64,000 nt of DNA, from assembly GCF_024679095.1 (NCBI RefSeq), contig NC_066520.1, forward strand, positions 17,667,831 to 17,731,830. Direction: 5' to 3'. Each line of letters starts with the position of its first letter. Position 1 is the stretch's first letter. The position numbers were made by a program, and so were the translations under genes. The DNA comes from Eriocheir sinensis. Taxonomy: Eukaryota; Arthropoda; Malacostraca; Decapoda; Varunidae. This document shows, in pieces, positions 27,893 through 39,740 of this stretch. The notes under the pieces are model-generated. The model saw only the letters and a program-made list of their open reading frames with translations, did no database searches and was not told the origin of the DNA.

Positions 27893-29301
27893 GGAACGCT
27901 ACTCTTTCTCACTCACTCACTCACTCACTCACTCACTCAGGCAACCAAAACAACATTACCTCCTCACGCACCATTTCCCAAACACACACACACTGACGAC
28001 GTTACTCATCCCCTCATTCCCTCACTCAATCACTCAGAATTACTCACTCCACGCACCAAGGCACCGATCGGGTCAGCTCTTCCCAGTGACTCACCATGAC
28101 GGAAGACAAGTATGCGCGTAACAGCTGGACGGTGGCTGGAAGGGAAGTCTGGACAAGTGGGGTTAATTTGAACATTCTGAGGAACACTAAATGGAGACTT
28201 CGCCCGACCCACCGGAAGCTGTGAGAGGGTGGATGAAAGGGAGGGTGACGAGGAGGGTGAGGGTGGACTGCGGCCGAAGGAGAGTCGTGGGAGAGTGAGG
28301 ATGGGAGAGTAGAAGTGGTCACGCCCCTCAGGCCCTTCCTTTCTTTACATCAATACGTGAAACAAGGTGATGATTTGTCTTTTTTTTTTTTAATGCTGGC
28401 TATAGCGTCGGTAGGCTCTCTTGAGGGTCATTTTAGACGCCCCCAGCCCTTTAGTGGTGCAAACGAATTTTATTTATAGTGGCTGCTGTGATGCATGACT
28501 CTCTGCTTGACCTCCTGGGGAAAGAAAGTTATGGAGGGCAGGTAAATATTCGCTTTTGATGTTTAATTGCGTGGTTGTTCTGTGATTCTCGTTCAGCAGT
28601 GCAGCCTTGTACAGAACAGATCCGAGGACGTGTTTTGCAAATAGTTAAGACTTCTTGGTTGAATACTATATGATGGGACAGGTGAGGATGGGGATGGTGG
28701 TGGTGGTGGTTATGGGAAGAAAAAAAAAAGGAATAAACAGCGGAAGCGGGAGAGGGGGAATGAGAGGAAGTGCTGTAGAACGAGTAGGAGGAAGTGGACA
28801 GCGGGAAAGGGAAGGAGGAAAAAGGAGGAGGAGGAAGGTGAGTTGGATCTCGTTTGGACCACAACACATGTCCTGCTAACTGGACCTACCTCTTATCTAA
28901 GGGGCTTCGGTGCACCTTAGTAATAAAGGGATGGACGGCTTCTCTCTTTGATATGCTTGTGTGTTTAAAGGTAATATTGTATCTAAATGAGAGAGGGAGA
29001 GGGAGAGAGGGAGAGGGGGAGAGAGAGAGCGTACCTTAGGTGAATGAGATGGAGGAGGAGGAGAGAGGAGAGGAGGAGGAGGTGGTCGCAGGGGGAGGGA
29101 GTGGATCTGGAGGCTGACTGGCTGGCTGGCTGGCTGCGGGCGGGCGAGCGGGCGAGCGGGCATGGAGGATGTGTGTTTGTGGGTCACACCGAAAAAAGCG
29201 CTCGTGGAATGCTAAGAGGCAGCTCGCCATCCCCGGCCGTGGCGAGGAGGAGGAGCAGTAGCAGTTGCAGGCCCCGGTCGTGTCAATGGCAGCTCTTTGT
29301 T
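27891..29301. other. No gene seen
   Basis: Purine-rich stretches lie at 28210-28320, 28680-28845 and 28985-29100, and GGCT/GCGG units at 29117-29160. Open frames in them are low-complexity. Confidence 0.5.
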
Positions 29302-29311
29302 AACACACACG

Positions 29312-29375
<64 letters not shown>
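29302..29375. repeat. (AC)n microsatellite
   Basis: An AC run of about 72 bases with GC interruptions at the 5' end. Confidence 0.97.
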
Positions 29376-29377
<2 letters not shown>

Positions 29378-30389
29378 CACAGGCACAGTTACAGGTATAC
29401 GCGGAAGAGTACATAATTCCATTCGTTTTGGAAGAAAAAAGTTAAAAAATAGAAGGAAATTTTGACGTGATGGAGTGAGATGCTGGAATGGGTACGGCTA
29501 GGTGTCATGGAAAGGAGAGAAAGAGGGAGAGGGTGGTAGGAGAGGTAGAGGGAAGAGGTTTGTTGTCATAGAAGGGGTGACGGGATGCTAGGTGGAGAGA
29601 TGTGCTGTCAGGAAGGGATGAGGAAGTTAAGAGGTAGTGGGTGTGAGGGTCCTGTTCCCAGCGTGTTGAAAGCTCCACGAGGTGTCCGAGAGTTAGGTTG
29701 TGGTGCCAAGGAGGTTGTAGTGCACGGGGACGAGTGTTTGTACCTGTTTCTTGATGGGCTTTGGTGTAGGTTGTGATGATGGTTGGTCACTTTCAGGCAG
29801 CTTATCGTATTTATGTCTTTTTTTGTCGTGACTTTATACGGACCGTCGGAAGCTGAACGCGGTCTTTTTAATGTTTTCTCTTTTACGTGAATACAGTTGT
29901 GAGACTTTCCTTTAATGTTCCCTGTTATCAATGACTTGCTGGGAAAAAAATAGTAGAATAAACACTTACAAATACCTCAAACACACATGTGAATAGCTCT
30001 TTCAGTATACGCAAATATCACTAACCTACTTAGGAGTCTCAAGCTCAGGGTATCATTTGGGGAACACGGCTTAACTTAACATGGTCGTATAACTATAGAA
30101 TATCCAGTAGGCTTAACACGCATGGGTTTGGAAAAGATTGAGAAAAAAAAAAAAACAAGAAACGTGTTAGCCATACATGTTCCGCTCACAAGTCTTTACC
30201 TTTCACTGCACACACTTCGAAGTCGCTCATCTGTGAAGCATGGAAGAGCTATGGACGTGTTGGCATGTCCCCCGGCGCAAGAAATTGATCTCTTTTATGT
30301 GTTTGATTTTTGGTATTAGTTGTCATGGATAAGTAGGCGTGTGTAAGAGGGATCGAGTGATGCTCTTAGTTAGCTTTCCGCCCTTCTTA
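29376..30389. other. No gene seen
   Basis: Mixed sequence with no recognised domain. A poly-A run lies at about 30145-30157. Confidence 0.5.
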
Positions 30390-31170
30390 TCGCTGGAATG
30401 AAGGCTGAAGTGTTGTTTCCTTTGGTCTGTTTGGATATTAGTTGTGTTCTCGTAAATAGGCTGCCGTGTGTAAGGAGGGGTGGTGTTTTCAGTGATTATC
30501 TTTGCTCTCCACTTCTCGCTGGAATGAAGGCTAAAGTGTTGTTTCCTTTGGTCTGTTTGGATATTAGTTGTGTTCTCGTAAATAGGCTGGCGTGTGTAAG
30601 GAGGGGTGGTGTTTTCAGTGATTATCTTTGCTCTCCACTTCTCGCTGGAATGAAGGCTAAAGTGTTGTTTCTTTTGGTCTGTTTGGATATTAGTTGTGTT
30701 CTCGTAAATAGGCTGCCGTGTGTAAGGAGGGGTGGTGTTTTCAGTGATTATCTTTGCTCTCCACTTCTCGCTGGAATGAAGGCTAAAGTGTTGTTTCCTT
30801 TGGTCTGTTTGGATATTAGTTGTGTTCTCGTAAATAGGCTGCCGTGTGTAAGGAGGGGTGGTGTTTTCAGTGATTATCTTTGCTCTCCACTTCTCGCTGG
30901 GGTGAAGGCTAAAGTGTTGTTTCCTTTGGTCTGTTTGGATGTTAGTTGTGTTCTCGTAAATAGGCTGGCGTGTGTAAGGAGGGGTGGTGTTTTCAGTGAT
31001 TATCTTTGCTCTCCACTTCTCGCTGGGGTGAAGGCGGAAGTGTTGTTTCCTTCGGTCTATCCGGATATTAGTTCTCGTAAATAGGTAGGCGTGTGTAAGG
31101 AGTACGGGGTGATGTTCTTAGTAATATTATCTTTCGTCTCCACTTCTCGCTGGGGTGAAGGCGGAAGTGT
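30390..31170. repeat. 126-bp tandem repeat, about 6 copies, frame-preserving
   Basis: Units begin with ATGAAGGCTAAAGTGTTGTT or close variants at 30398, 30524, 30650, 30776, 30902 and 31028. They are nearly identical until the last unit, which has a short deletion and diverges. Because 126 equals 42 codons, one plus-strand frame stays open for 228 codons (30398-31084) and would encode five 42-residue repeats with a hydrophobic Leu/Val/Cys-rich half and a CVRRGG segment. No signal peptide, conserved domain or splice context supports a protein, so I read it as a minisatellite. Confidence 0.9.
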
Positions 31171-31589
31171 TTGTTTCTTCTGGTCTGTCTGGGTCGATTC
31201 CTGAAGGCCTGTGTGACTGATTGCAGGACTTTTTTGTTTCTTCATGACATTTGTACTCTGCATGACTCAACACTAATAATTCTGCTCCTTGCCAATAACA
31301 AAAATTAATTGTTGTAATATTGATTCTTTTTCTACACTTCACACAAAAAAAAAAAAAAAAAACGTGGATATGTGTTCTCGTCAGTGTAAGGTTAGGTTTC
31401 TTGTAATTTCTATTGAGTGGTAAGCCTCATTACCTCATTACCCCCTTTTATCAAGCCACCTGTCGAATGGCTCAACAGGTAAAATTATGTGGTGAGTCCT
31501 AACGTGTTATCAGATTACTTTTAAGAATGTCTTGAGAATTCCTTTAGGTGAGGTAAATAACAATGAACAGACGCCGCAAATAGAATGTG
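31171..31589. other. No gene seen
   Basis: A poly-A run lies at about 31347-31363. No coding signal. Confidence 0.5.
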
Positions 31590-32340
31590 AAGCTGGGTCT
31601 TGGGGACATGACACAATACCTCACAGCTGTAGACCATTATTGGATTCCTCATAGTTGCCAGAATGAAGTAAGAGTCTTGGGTGTGAGTTTTTGGGATGGT
31701 TGTGTCTCCCAGTGATGTGCCTCTCGTCTGGTTATTCTTTCTGTGGATTCTTGGAGGCATAAGACGATACCTCACAGCCATAGGCCATTATAGGACGCCT
31801 CATAGTTGCTAGAATGAAGTATGAGTCTTGGGTGTGAGTTTTGGGGATGGTTGTGTCTCCCAGTGATGTGCTTCTCGTCTGGTTATTCTGTCTGTGGATT
31901 CTTGGAGGCATAAGACGATACCTCACAGCCTTAGGCCATTATAGGACGCCTCATAGTTGCCAGAATGAAGTATGAGTCTTAGGTGTGAGTTTTGGGGATG
32001 GTTGTGTCTCCCAGTGATGTGCTTCTCGTCTGGTTATTGTTTGTCGATTCTTGGAGGCAATACTCGATACCTCACAGCCTTAGACTATTGCAGGACGCCT
32101 CATAGTTGCCAGAATAAAGACGTAACCTCTCTTCTGGCCACTCCTGTTTGGTTTGCAGGAGTAGAGCTTAGCGGGCTGTTTTGCTTTGTCCTTGTTTTCT
32201 TTTGTTTGTTCCTTTCTTTCTTTGTTGCCGTTTCGTTTACCATAAAGAACCAGGTGTGCATTGTGGGGGTGCTCGTTTCTCCCAGTGATGCGCCTCTCGT
32301 CTGGTTACTCCGGCTCTCGAGGTCTGCCGGGGGCGTTGAC
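31590..32340. repeat. Tandem array, period about 150 bp, about 4 copies
   Basis: TTCTTGGAGGCA recurs at about 31749, 31899 and 32048. Each unit continues with GATACCTCACAGCC, GGACGCCTCATAGTTGCCAG, AGTATGAGTCTTGGGTGTGA, GTTGTGTCTCCCAGTGATGT and CTCGTCTGGTTA. The last unit has an insertion between the AATGAAG-like and the CCCAGTGATG parts. Confidence 0.88.
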
Positions 32341-32837
32341 ACTCTTAGATAAGCCCACTTAACCTCCACCCCACGTTGCGTCAAGTGGAGGCAGGCGAGG
32401 CAGGATGCGGTGGTTTAGTGAGGCGATCAATGCCACTAGACTGATGATGTTTGATTGCTGTCCAACCTGACGTAGAGTTTTTGTTTTGGTTGTGTTGTGT
32501 TCATGTTGTTCCTTCCTTTTTTTGCTTCTTTCCCTTGATGTGATGTGTTTTTCTTACGTTGGTGTTTTTTAAGTCATCTGCTAGGTCATGCTTTTTTTTT
32601 ATCAACGTATTCTGACTTTAAAAATAGGTTAATGGGGATAGTAGACCAGCGTTACATGAATATTCGTTGATTCATGTTCTTTAATCTGAGGTAAAGTGTG
32701 TAAGAATTTTGCACCGTAGTAAATTTCCTAACTCTGAGGTTATAAAATTGTTGCATGAGTTTTGGTTAGGCGTGCAAATGCTGGAAACTTCACATATTTA
32801 TCTTACGTATTTTTTTAGTGTTTTCGCGTCATATGTG

Positions 32838-32840
<3 letters not shown>
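32341..32840. other. No gene seen
   Basis: T-rich sequence with no coding signal. Confidence 0.5.

Positions 32841-32919
<79 letters not shown>
32841..32919. repeat. (GT)n microsatellite
   Basis: A pure GT run of about 78 bases. Confidence 0.97.
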
Positions 32920-32920
<1 letters not shown>

Positions 32921-33298
32921 CGTAAAGTTTTCAAGAGAGTGTGATGCTTTATAGTGTGGCGAGAGGGAGATCCGTCCTTGATTTATGGGATTGTAATGTG
33001 GTGTTGAGGGGAGGTGGCGAGGAGGGGAGTACCGACCATGCTCCCTCCCTCCCCATCCTCCTCCTCTTCTCCCTCCACCTCTCCACCCCCTTCCCCGCCT
33101 GTGAGGGTCGCTGTGGTGTGCCTCGCTGCCCCGTCCCGCCCCCATCCGCTTTCTACCTCACGCTTGCCTCGTTTCTGGCTTTCTCCCGCCATAAAGCCCA
33201 CCGAGTCAGCGGCTGCGGCGTTACGGAGGAAAAAATAGCGAAACGAGTTATGCAGCGAGTGTGTGATTGCTTTCCTGGGCTGAGAGAAAAAAAATGTA

Positions 33299-34674
<1,376 letters not shown>

Positions 34675-34827
34675 ATGTTCATCAAGGGGGAGATGTTCGA
34701 GAGGCTCCTCTGCTGCCGCCGCAAGGTGGTGGAGGAGGACGAGGCGGAGCGCGGCGTGGAGCAGGTGGTTCTGCAGCACACCAACAACAACCAGACCGAG
34801 TACATCACCTCCGCTCAGCTGGTCGAG
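34675..34827 (+). CDS. Candidate first coding exon (51 codons), possibly of the PPM1-type phosphatase gene
   Basis: The ATG at 34675 has a strong start context (GCCGCCATGT). The frame is open for exactly 51 codons up to a consensus-like donor GAG|GTAATA at 34828. The peptide begins MFIKGEMFERLLCCRRKVVE, continues with an acidic segment and ends TSAQLVE; the codons are GC-rich at third positions, unlike the surrounding DNA. I do not recognise the family. The exon ends in phase 0 and the phosphatase exon at 48841 begins in phase 0 on the same strand, so they could be joined across a 14-kb intron. However, the catalytic core should have about 100 further residues, including DGHGG, before exon 48841, and I found no such exon between them. 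It may therefore be an alternative first exon, or belong to another gene. Confidence 0.5.
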
Positions 34828-35024
34828 GTAATAATGGCGCCGCTGCTCGCTGCTGTGTCCCCCGCGGCAGGAGAAATGTCTTGCTTTGTTGAAGGAAAAT
34901 CTTCTCTTTACTTCAACTAGTCATAATACTCAAGAGAAAACTGGTGCCTGGTGTGATTTATGGGCTCTTAGTTATCTATGGGAGTCTACCTATTGCACTG
35001 TCATGACGCGGACCTGAAACTAAA

Positions 35025-35050
35025 GTGTTGTTTTTGTGTTGCAGGTACGT
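35025..35050 (+). promoter_or_regulatory. Juxtaposed splice acceptor and donor (possible recursive splice site)
   Basis: A pyrimidine-rich tract ending TTGTGTTGCAG (to 35044) is followed immediately by GTACGTG, itself a good donor. Zero-length exons of this form are known as recursive splice sites in long introns of insects. It lies only 217 bases after the donor at 34828, which is unusually close, so it may instead mark a small alternative exon or be chance. Confidence 0.25.
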
Positions 35051-35740
35051 GATGGGAGGCGAACACCGGGAGCGTGAGTACCTGTCCAGCATGCCCCTGC
35101 CTTCCCTCACCCCTGATTTGCATGACTCCTATCAGTGCATGAATAATTATGGGTTGCAGTGCTTGGATGTGTATTAGAAGATTAGATAGATACACATTAG
35201 ATAGAAGATAAATACATACACATTTATATATAGATCGAAGAATTGATATAGAGGTGACTTCCTGGCGTAAAAATATTAGTGACTAGGTGCCACCTCGTCT
35301 CTTAATCGATGGAGAATAAGGCATCTTGCACACTGAAACGGTTCATGAATGTTTGCGTCCAGATTCAGCAGTGCTAACCGCCCCCCCTCGACCGCGACCC
35401 CCCATAGCGGAGTGTTGTCTTGGGTCTGTCCGCCGGTCCCCAGTCTTGCTAACGTTGAGGAACAAGTGGCCGTTTTCACATGGAACGCGTGAAGGCATCC
35501 CGCGCCGCCTCATACGGGAGGACGCCTGTTAGCAGAGCTGTCATGTGGCGCTTCATTTCGGAAACTGTATTTTGAATTTCACCCTCATTAGTAGTCAGCT
35601 TACGGAGCGGGGCGCGGCAGGCGGGCGTGGCACGGCGCTGCCAGTGTGTGACGGATGGCGCGTCTGGCATACTCATTACACACACGCGGCGGCCGTGCCC
35701 GTGATGAGACAGGTACGCTCATTAATCAGGCCCATGTAAG
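35051..35740. other. No gene seen
   Basis: Contains a short AGATAGATAC-rich stretch near 35175-35230. No domain recognised. Confidence 0.5.
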
Positions 35741-35872
35741 GTGAAGATTGTAGTGCCGTGGCAATCTGCTCGCGACAACCCCACTCAACGGTCCCGCGCC
35801 CCCCTCCAGCGGGGCGCGGGACCGTTGAGTGGGGTTGTCGCGAGCAGATTGCCACGGCACTACAATCTTCAC
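35741..35872. repeat. Perfect inverted repeat: 62-bp arms, 8-base loop
   Basis: The left arm (35741-35802) begins GTGAAGATTGTAGTGCCG and ends GTCCCGCGCCCC. The right arm (35811-35872) is its exact reverse complement, beginning GGGGCGCGGGAC. The loop is CCTCCAGC. I compared the arms base by base and found no mismatch; complementarity stops abruptly at the outer ends. No target duplication or terminal motif marks it as a known transposon. It could be a foldback element, a hairpin-RNA locus or a fold-back artefact of sequencing or assembly. Confidence 0.95.
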
Positions 35873-36611
35873 CGCCGGCGTCCTGCGGCCCCAGCAGCCC
35901 CGCACCGGCGTGCCTCAGGCTGTGCTCGTTCGGCTGTGTAATCAAGGTACGGCCACGAGCAGGATGCACCCTCCGCCTCTATCGGAAATTACGTACTGGT
36001 GACCTGCCATGCAAATAATTATGCCTGCATGATTTTGAAGAATGAGGCAAAGGCGATTAAGTTAATCTCAGGAGAGATAAAGCAATTTTCTTGCAAAACA
36101 CGGGAATGACAGCGTGCAGGGATGTCACACTGTCGCTGAAGGGGAAGCAAGTTTTTTTTTTTTTTTTTCGCACCCAGTTCCTTTCAACGCACCTGTTCTT
36201 GGCATGCTGTGAACGCCACCGTCAGGAGCTTGAGCAGAGCTACTGGTGTGCGTATTCATTAGCTCATCTCTCCTGCCTGACTACAGTGTGAAGTTGTGGA
36301 GCCCAGGGATGACAGGATAAGAATAATGGACGACAAGGGGCTGTTTGGAAGGCTTAGGGGGAGGATGTGGGTGTCCAGGGAAGTGGCTGGAGGAGGCATG
36401 GTATCAGATCCCAGTGTGTGTGTGTGTGTGTGTGTGTGTCCTCTCTCCGCTCCCACCTGCTTCCTCAGCGCATCCAAACAAGAAAATCACTACTCTTCCT
36501 CCTCCTCCTCCTCCTCCTTCTCTTCTTCCTCTTTCTCCTCCTCTTCCTTCTTCTCTGCCCCGCCCATCCTTTGCGTACAGGAAGTGAAGCAATCAGACAG
36601 GTGAAGCTAAG

Positions 36612-36664
<53 letters not shown>

Positions 36665-37907
36665 TGGCGTGTGTTATTAAATCTCCCCACCACGTCCTAC
36701 CCACCACGTCCTCCCTACCACGCCGCTCCTTGCCTCGCCACGCCCTTTTCCTGCGGCAGCCTCGAGTTCGACGTATTACCATTTTCCTTTGGCACCCTTT
36801 AGGAAGCACGAGAGGAAGTGTTAATGTCTGTCTGTCTCTGCCTCTGAACCATGACGCATAATAAAGGTAAATCTCCCTCGGGTCTGAAAACACTCGGCAT
36901 TTAAATTATACAATGGCTCAGTTTTTTTATTGTTTAAGTACGAAAAGTGTCGGTTAATGTCTATCTCTGAGCCTTTATGTGTTGTAAAGAAAATCCAATC
37001 AAGTTTCCTGATCTATGTAAACACAGTATCCTTATAAATTCAACGTTGGCACAATTTTTCAATACGAGAGAAAGTACCAACCAATGCCTTCCTACCTCTA
37101 TTAATGGTATTCCAGTTTAGATACCAGGCTCTTGAAATCACACGGAATGCTGCTGAATGACCCTAGAATCTTTACAACTATGTTTCAAGAGGTTAATTGT
37201 TGAATATTCACCCGAGTTTGCCTCAGTTTACCTCCATCGGCGTGTCAGGAGCTGCACAGACCGGCTTGATAATAAATCCTAACCAGATACACGAAGTAAT
37301 ATGAAAACCAACCGAAACTAAACAATTTACAGTTTGCAGCGTCCTTTCTCCCAAGTTTTCGTTCGTTCTCTGCTCTATCGTTCTTATTTTGAAGGTGGAA
37401 ACTGTAGCCACGTCAGCTTGTTACAGCCTTGGATGCTCGAGGCGGTCAGTCCATGGTCTTTAAAGAGCGGCCGAGGAGAAAGACCAAGCCGGCGAAGCGT
37501 GACCGGGACCTTTAACACACAATAACAGCCTCGTGACGGGACTCCCTTTTTGAGCTGAGCATCGCCCTTTAGGTGGTTTGTAAACATGTTGCCAGGGGGA
37601 GCAGATGGCATGATAAGTCCTCCCGTCTATTATTGCTTTTTTTTCCCCTTTTTCTTTCTTTCTCTCACACACACAGACACATGCCATCCGCTGCACCCTC
37701 CCTCACAAAACAGTGGGTCGAGGGGAGGCTTCTTTGAATCGGAATGGTTGTAACCTTGAGGTCCTTATTCTTAATCACTTCGTCGCCCAAACACACACAT
37801 TTGACAAGGCTTTCGTAAGAGTGGTGGGTATTTCCATGGGTAGTTTTATGACCCTGCTGCTAGTTTGGGCCTCCCACAGGTTAAAAGGTCATCTAAAGGG
37901 TAAATTA
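35873..37907. other. No gene; several microsatellites
   Basis: A T run lies at 36151-36168, GT runs at 36415-36438 and 36615-36662, and a CTCCTC-rich stretch at 36497-36550. Open frames across these are low-complexity. The rest shows no recognised domain. Confidence 0.55.
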
Positions 37908-38150
37908 GGACTTCGAATTTTCATTGCAAGCTTCGGGGAAGGCTTAAGGTGATGGCTCTGTTTCTGACCCTACGTGGCATTCGATTTCTTTCCTGGTGAT
38001 ACTGACTGGATTCTCAGGAATGTTCAATGAGAACCTCGAATTTTCATTGCCAAGCTTCGGAAACTCTAAAAGGGATGACTTTCTGTCCTTACGTGGCATT
38101 CGATCTCTTTCCTTGTGAGATGGATTGCAGCTTTGGATTTACAGGAAGGT
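37908..38150. repeat. Tandem duplication, period about 122 bp
   Basis: Two copies of CTTCGAATTTTCATTGCAAG or CCTCGAATTTTCATTGCCAA are each followed by GCTTCGG, TACGTGGCATTCGAT and CTCTTTCC or TTCTTTCC. Confidence 0.85.
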
Positions 38151-38743
38151 TCTACAGCATTATTTTTCACTTATTCTTGTACGGTTTTGTGCATGATTGA
38201 TATAGTGAAGTTAGTCTCAGTCGACTGCTAAGCGTGAAGGCAATGAAAGTTGATATGACTGATGTTGAAGGTGGGAGATTTTACATAAGAGATACTGAAA
38301 CACGTGTCAGGTCCTGAGCTTGAGTTACTACGTTCGACAGGTGAGCTTCCTGGACGGTCGCCCCCAGTCAGGTGTACCAGGCCTGTACTCACTGAAGAAG
38401 AAAAGTTTTTGTGCGCCTCTCTTCCCCGGACCCTCACGTAGACGGTGTGTTTCCCTACCTCATGCCATTTTTTCCCGACCATAACCAGAACTTTCATTTC
38501 TCCGTACGTGACCCGCTGCACGCCTCTATGACTCCACGGCTGCCTCTGTAGGGGAGGATGGATGACTTGGTTTGATGTGGTGGATGCAGTGGCCCATTAA
38601 ACGAGCAGCAGCACAATTTAATCTTATAAAATCACGATGATGTCAAGATAAAGAAAACATTGGTAAATAATTATCAGATACAAGATGGAAGCTGAAGTTT
38701 TCATTTTTCCTGCAAGAGTGACGATGATGGGGTCAGTTTGCAC

Positions 38744-38975
38744 ATCATAAAGCCTCCCTACGCCTAAGTCATATAAATAATCTGATGTTCAAGCTCATCC
38801 TAACGCTGCCAGCCTTCCAGGACCTCGAGATGATAAGTCTGACGAACCTGAGGCCAACCAACACTCCATAAAGCCTTCCTACGCCTAACTCATATGAATA
38901 ATCTTACGTTAAAGCTCATCCTAGCAGTACCAGTCTTCCGGGGCTTCGAGATGACAAGAAAACGAACCCAACCCC
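38744..38975. repeat. Tandem duplication, period about 122 bp
   Basis: Two copies share CATAAAGCC(T/C)(C/T)CCTACG, CATAT(A/G)AATAATCT, AAGCTCATCCTA, CTTCC(A/G)GG and TCGAGATGA words in order. The interval 38151-38743 has no recognised feature. Confidence 0.85.
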
Positions 38976-39344
38976 CTCGAGGCCAGTGTACCCACCGCTG
39001 CCGGACGCGGAATAACAACAAGGCCATTCATCGGTACCCTTGTGCGATGCGCCGCGAGTTTCTTTCTTCGTAGCCTCTTCGTTGTTGCTGAAAAGAAAAG
39101 GACGTGAAGAATACAATGCTCTGTCTCGTGTTATCAATGTGAGGAGCTTCGCCACGTGCCCTCCTCGGTGCCCTGTGCGTGCTGGTCGTCATGCCGGGGT
39201 GAGTGTGGGCCAGTGGGGTGAGGGCGGCACCGGCACCCGCTGACCCACTCCTCCCGTGCCCCGCGGCCCCCGAACAGCCCCTCGCTGCTATGTAGGCACG
39301 TAGCAGGGGTCATCATGGTGTTGGCTTACCGGCTTGCCTTTCCC
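38976..39344. other. No gene seen
   Basis: Mixed GC-rich sequence. Short open frames with no recognised domain. Confidence 0.5.
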
Positions 39345-39740
39345 GTGTACTCTTTGTCTTCATTCTTCCTTTCTTTCTCTCCTAACATCTCTCTTCCCCT
39401 TATCAGGCCCCGTTTTCTCCACCCCAGAAGCCAAACTCAGCTCATCTGTTGTTTATCATTACACCACACAAACGTTTTCTTATTGGTCTTCATTCTTCCT
39501 TTCTGTCTCTCCTAACATCTCTCGTCCCTTTCTCAGACCCCGTTTGCTCCACCCCAGAAGCCAATCACTATTATCTCCTGTTGTTTATAATTACACCACA
39601 CAAACGTTGTCTTATTGGTTTTCATTCTTCTTTTCTTCCTCTCAACATCTCTTTTCCCCTTCTCTAACCCCCTTATCTTCACCCTAGAAGCCAAACCCTC
39701 TGCTCATCCGTTGTATATCATTACATCACACAGACTTTAT
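39345..39740. repeat. Tandem array, period about 125 bp, left part, split by a LINE
   Basis: About three units carry TCTTTGTCTTCATTCTTCC or TTGGTCTTCATTCTTCC, CTCCTAACATCTCTCTTCCC, TCAGGCCCCG or TAACCCCC, CACCCCAGAAGCCAA and TTACACCACACAAACG. The array breaks off at 39740 and resumes at 41718. Confidence 0.88.
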
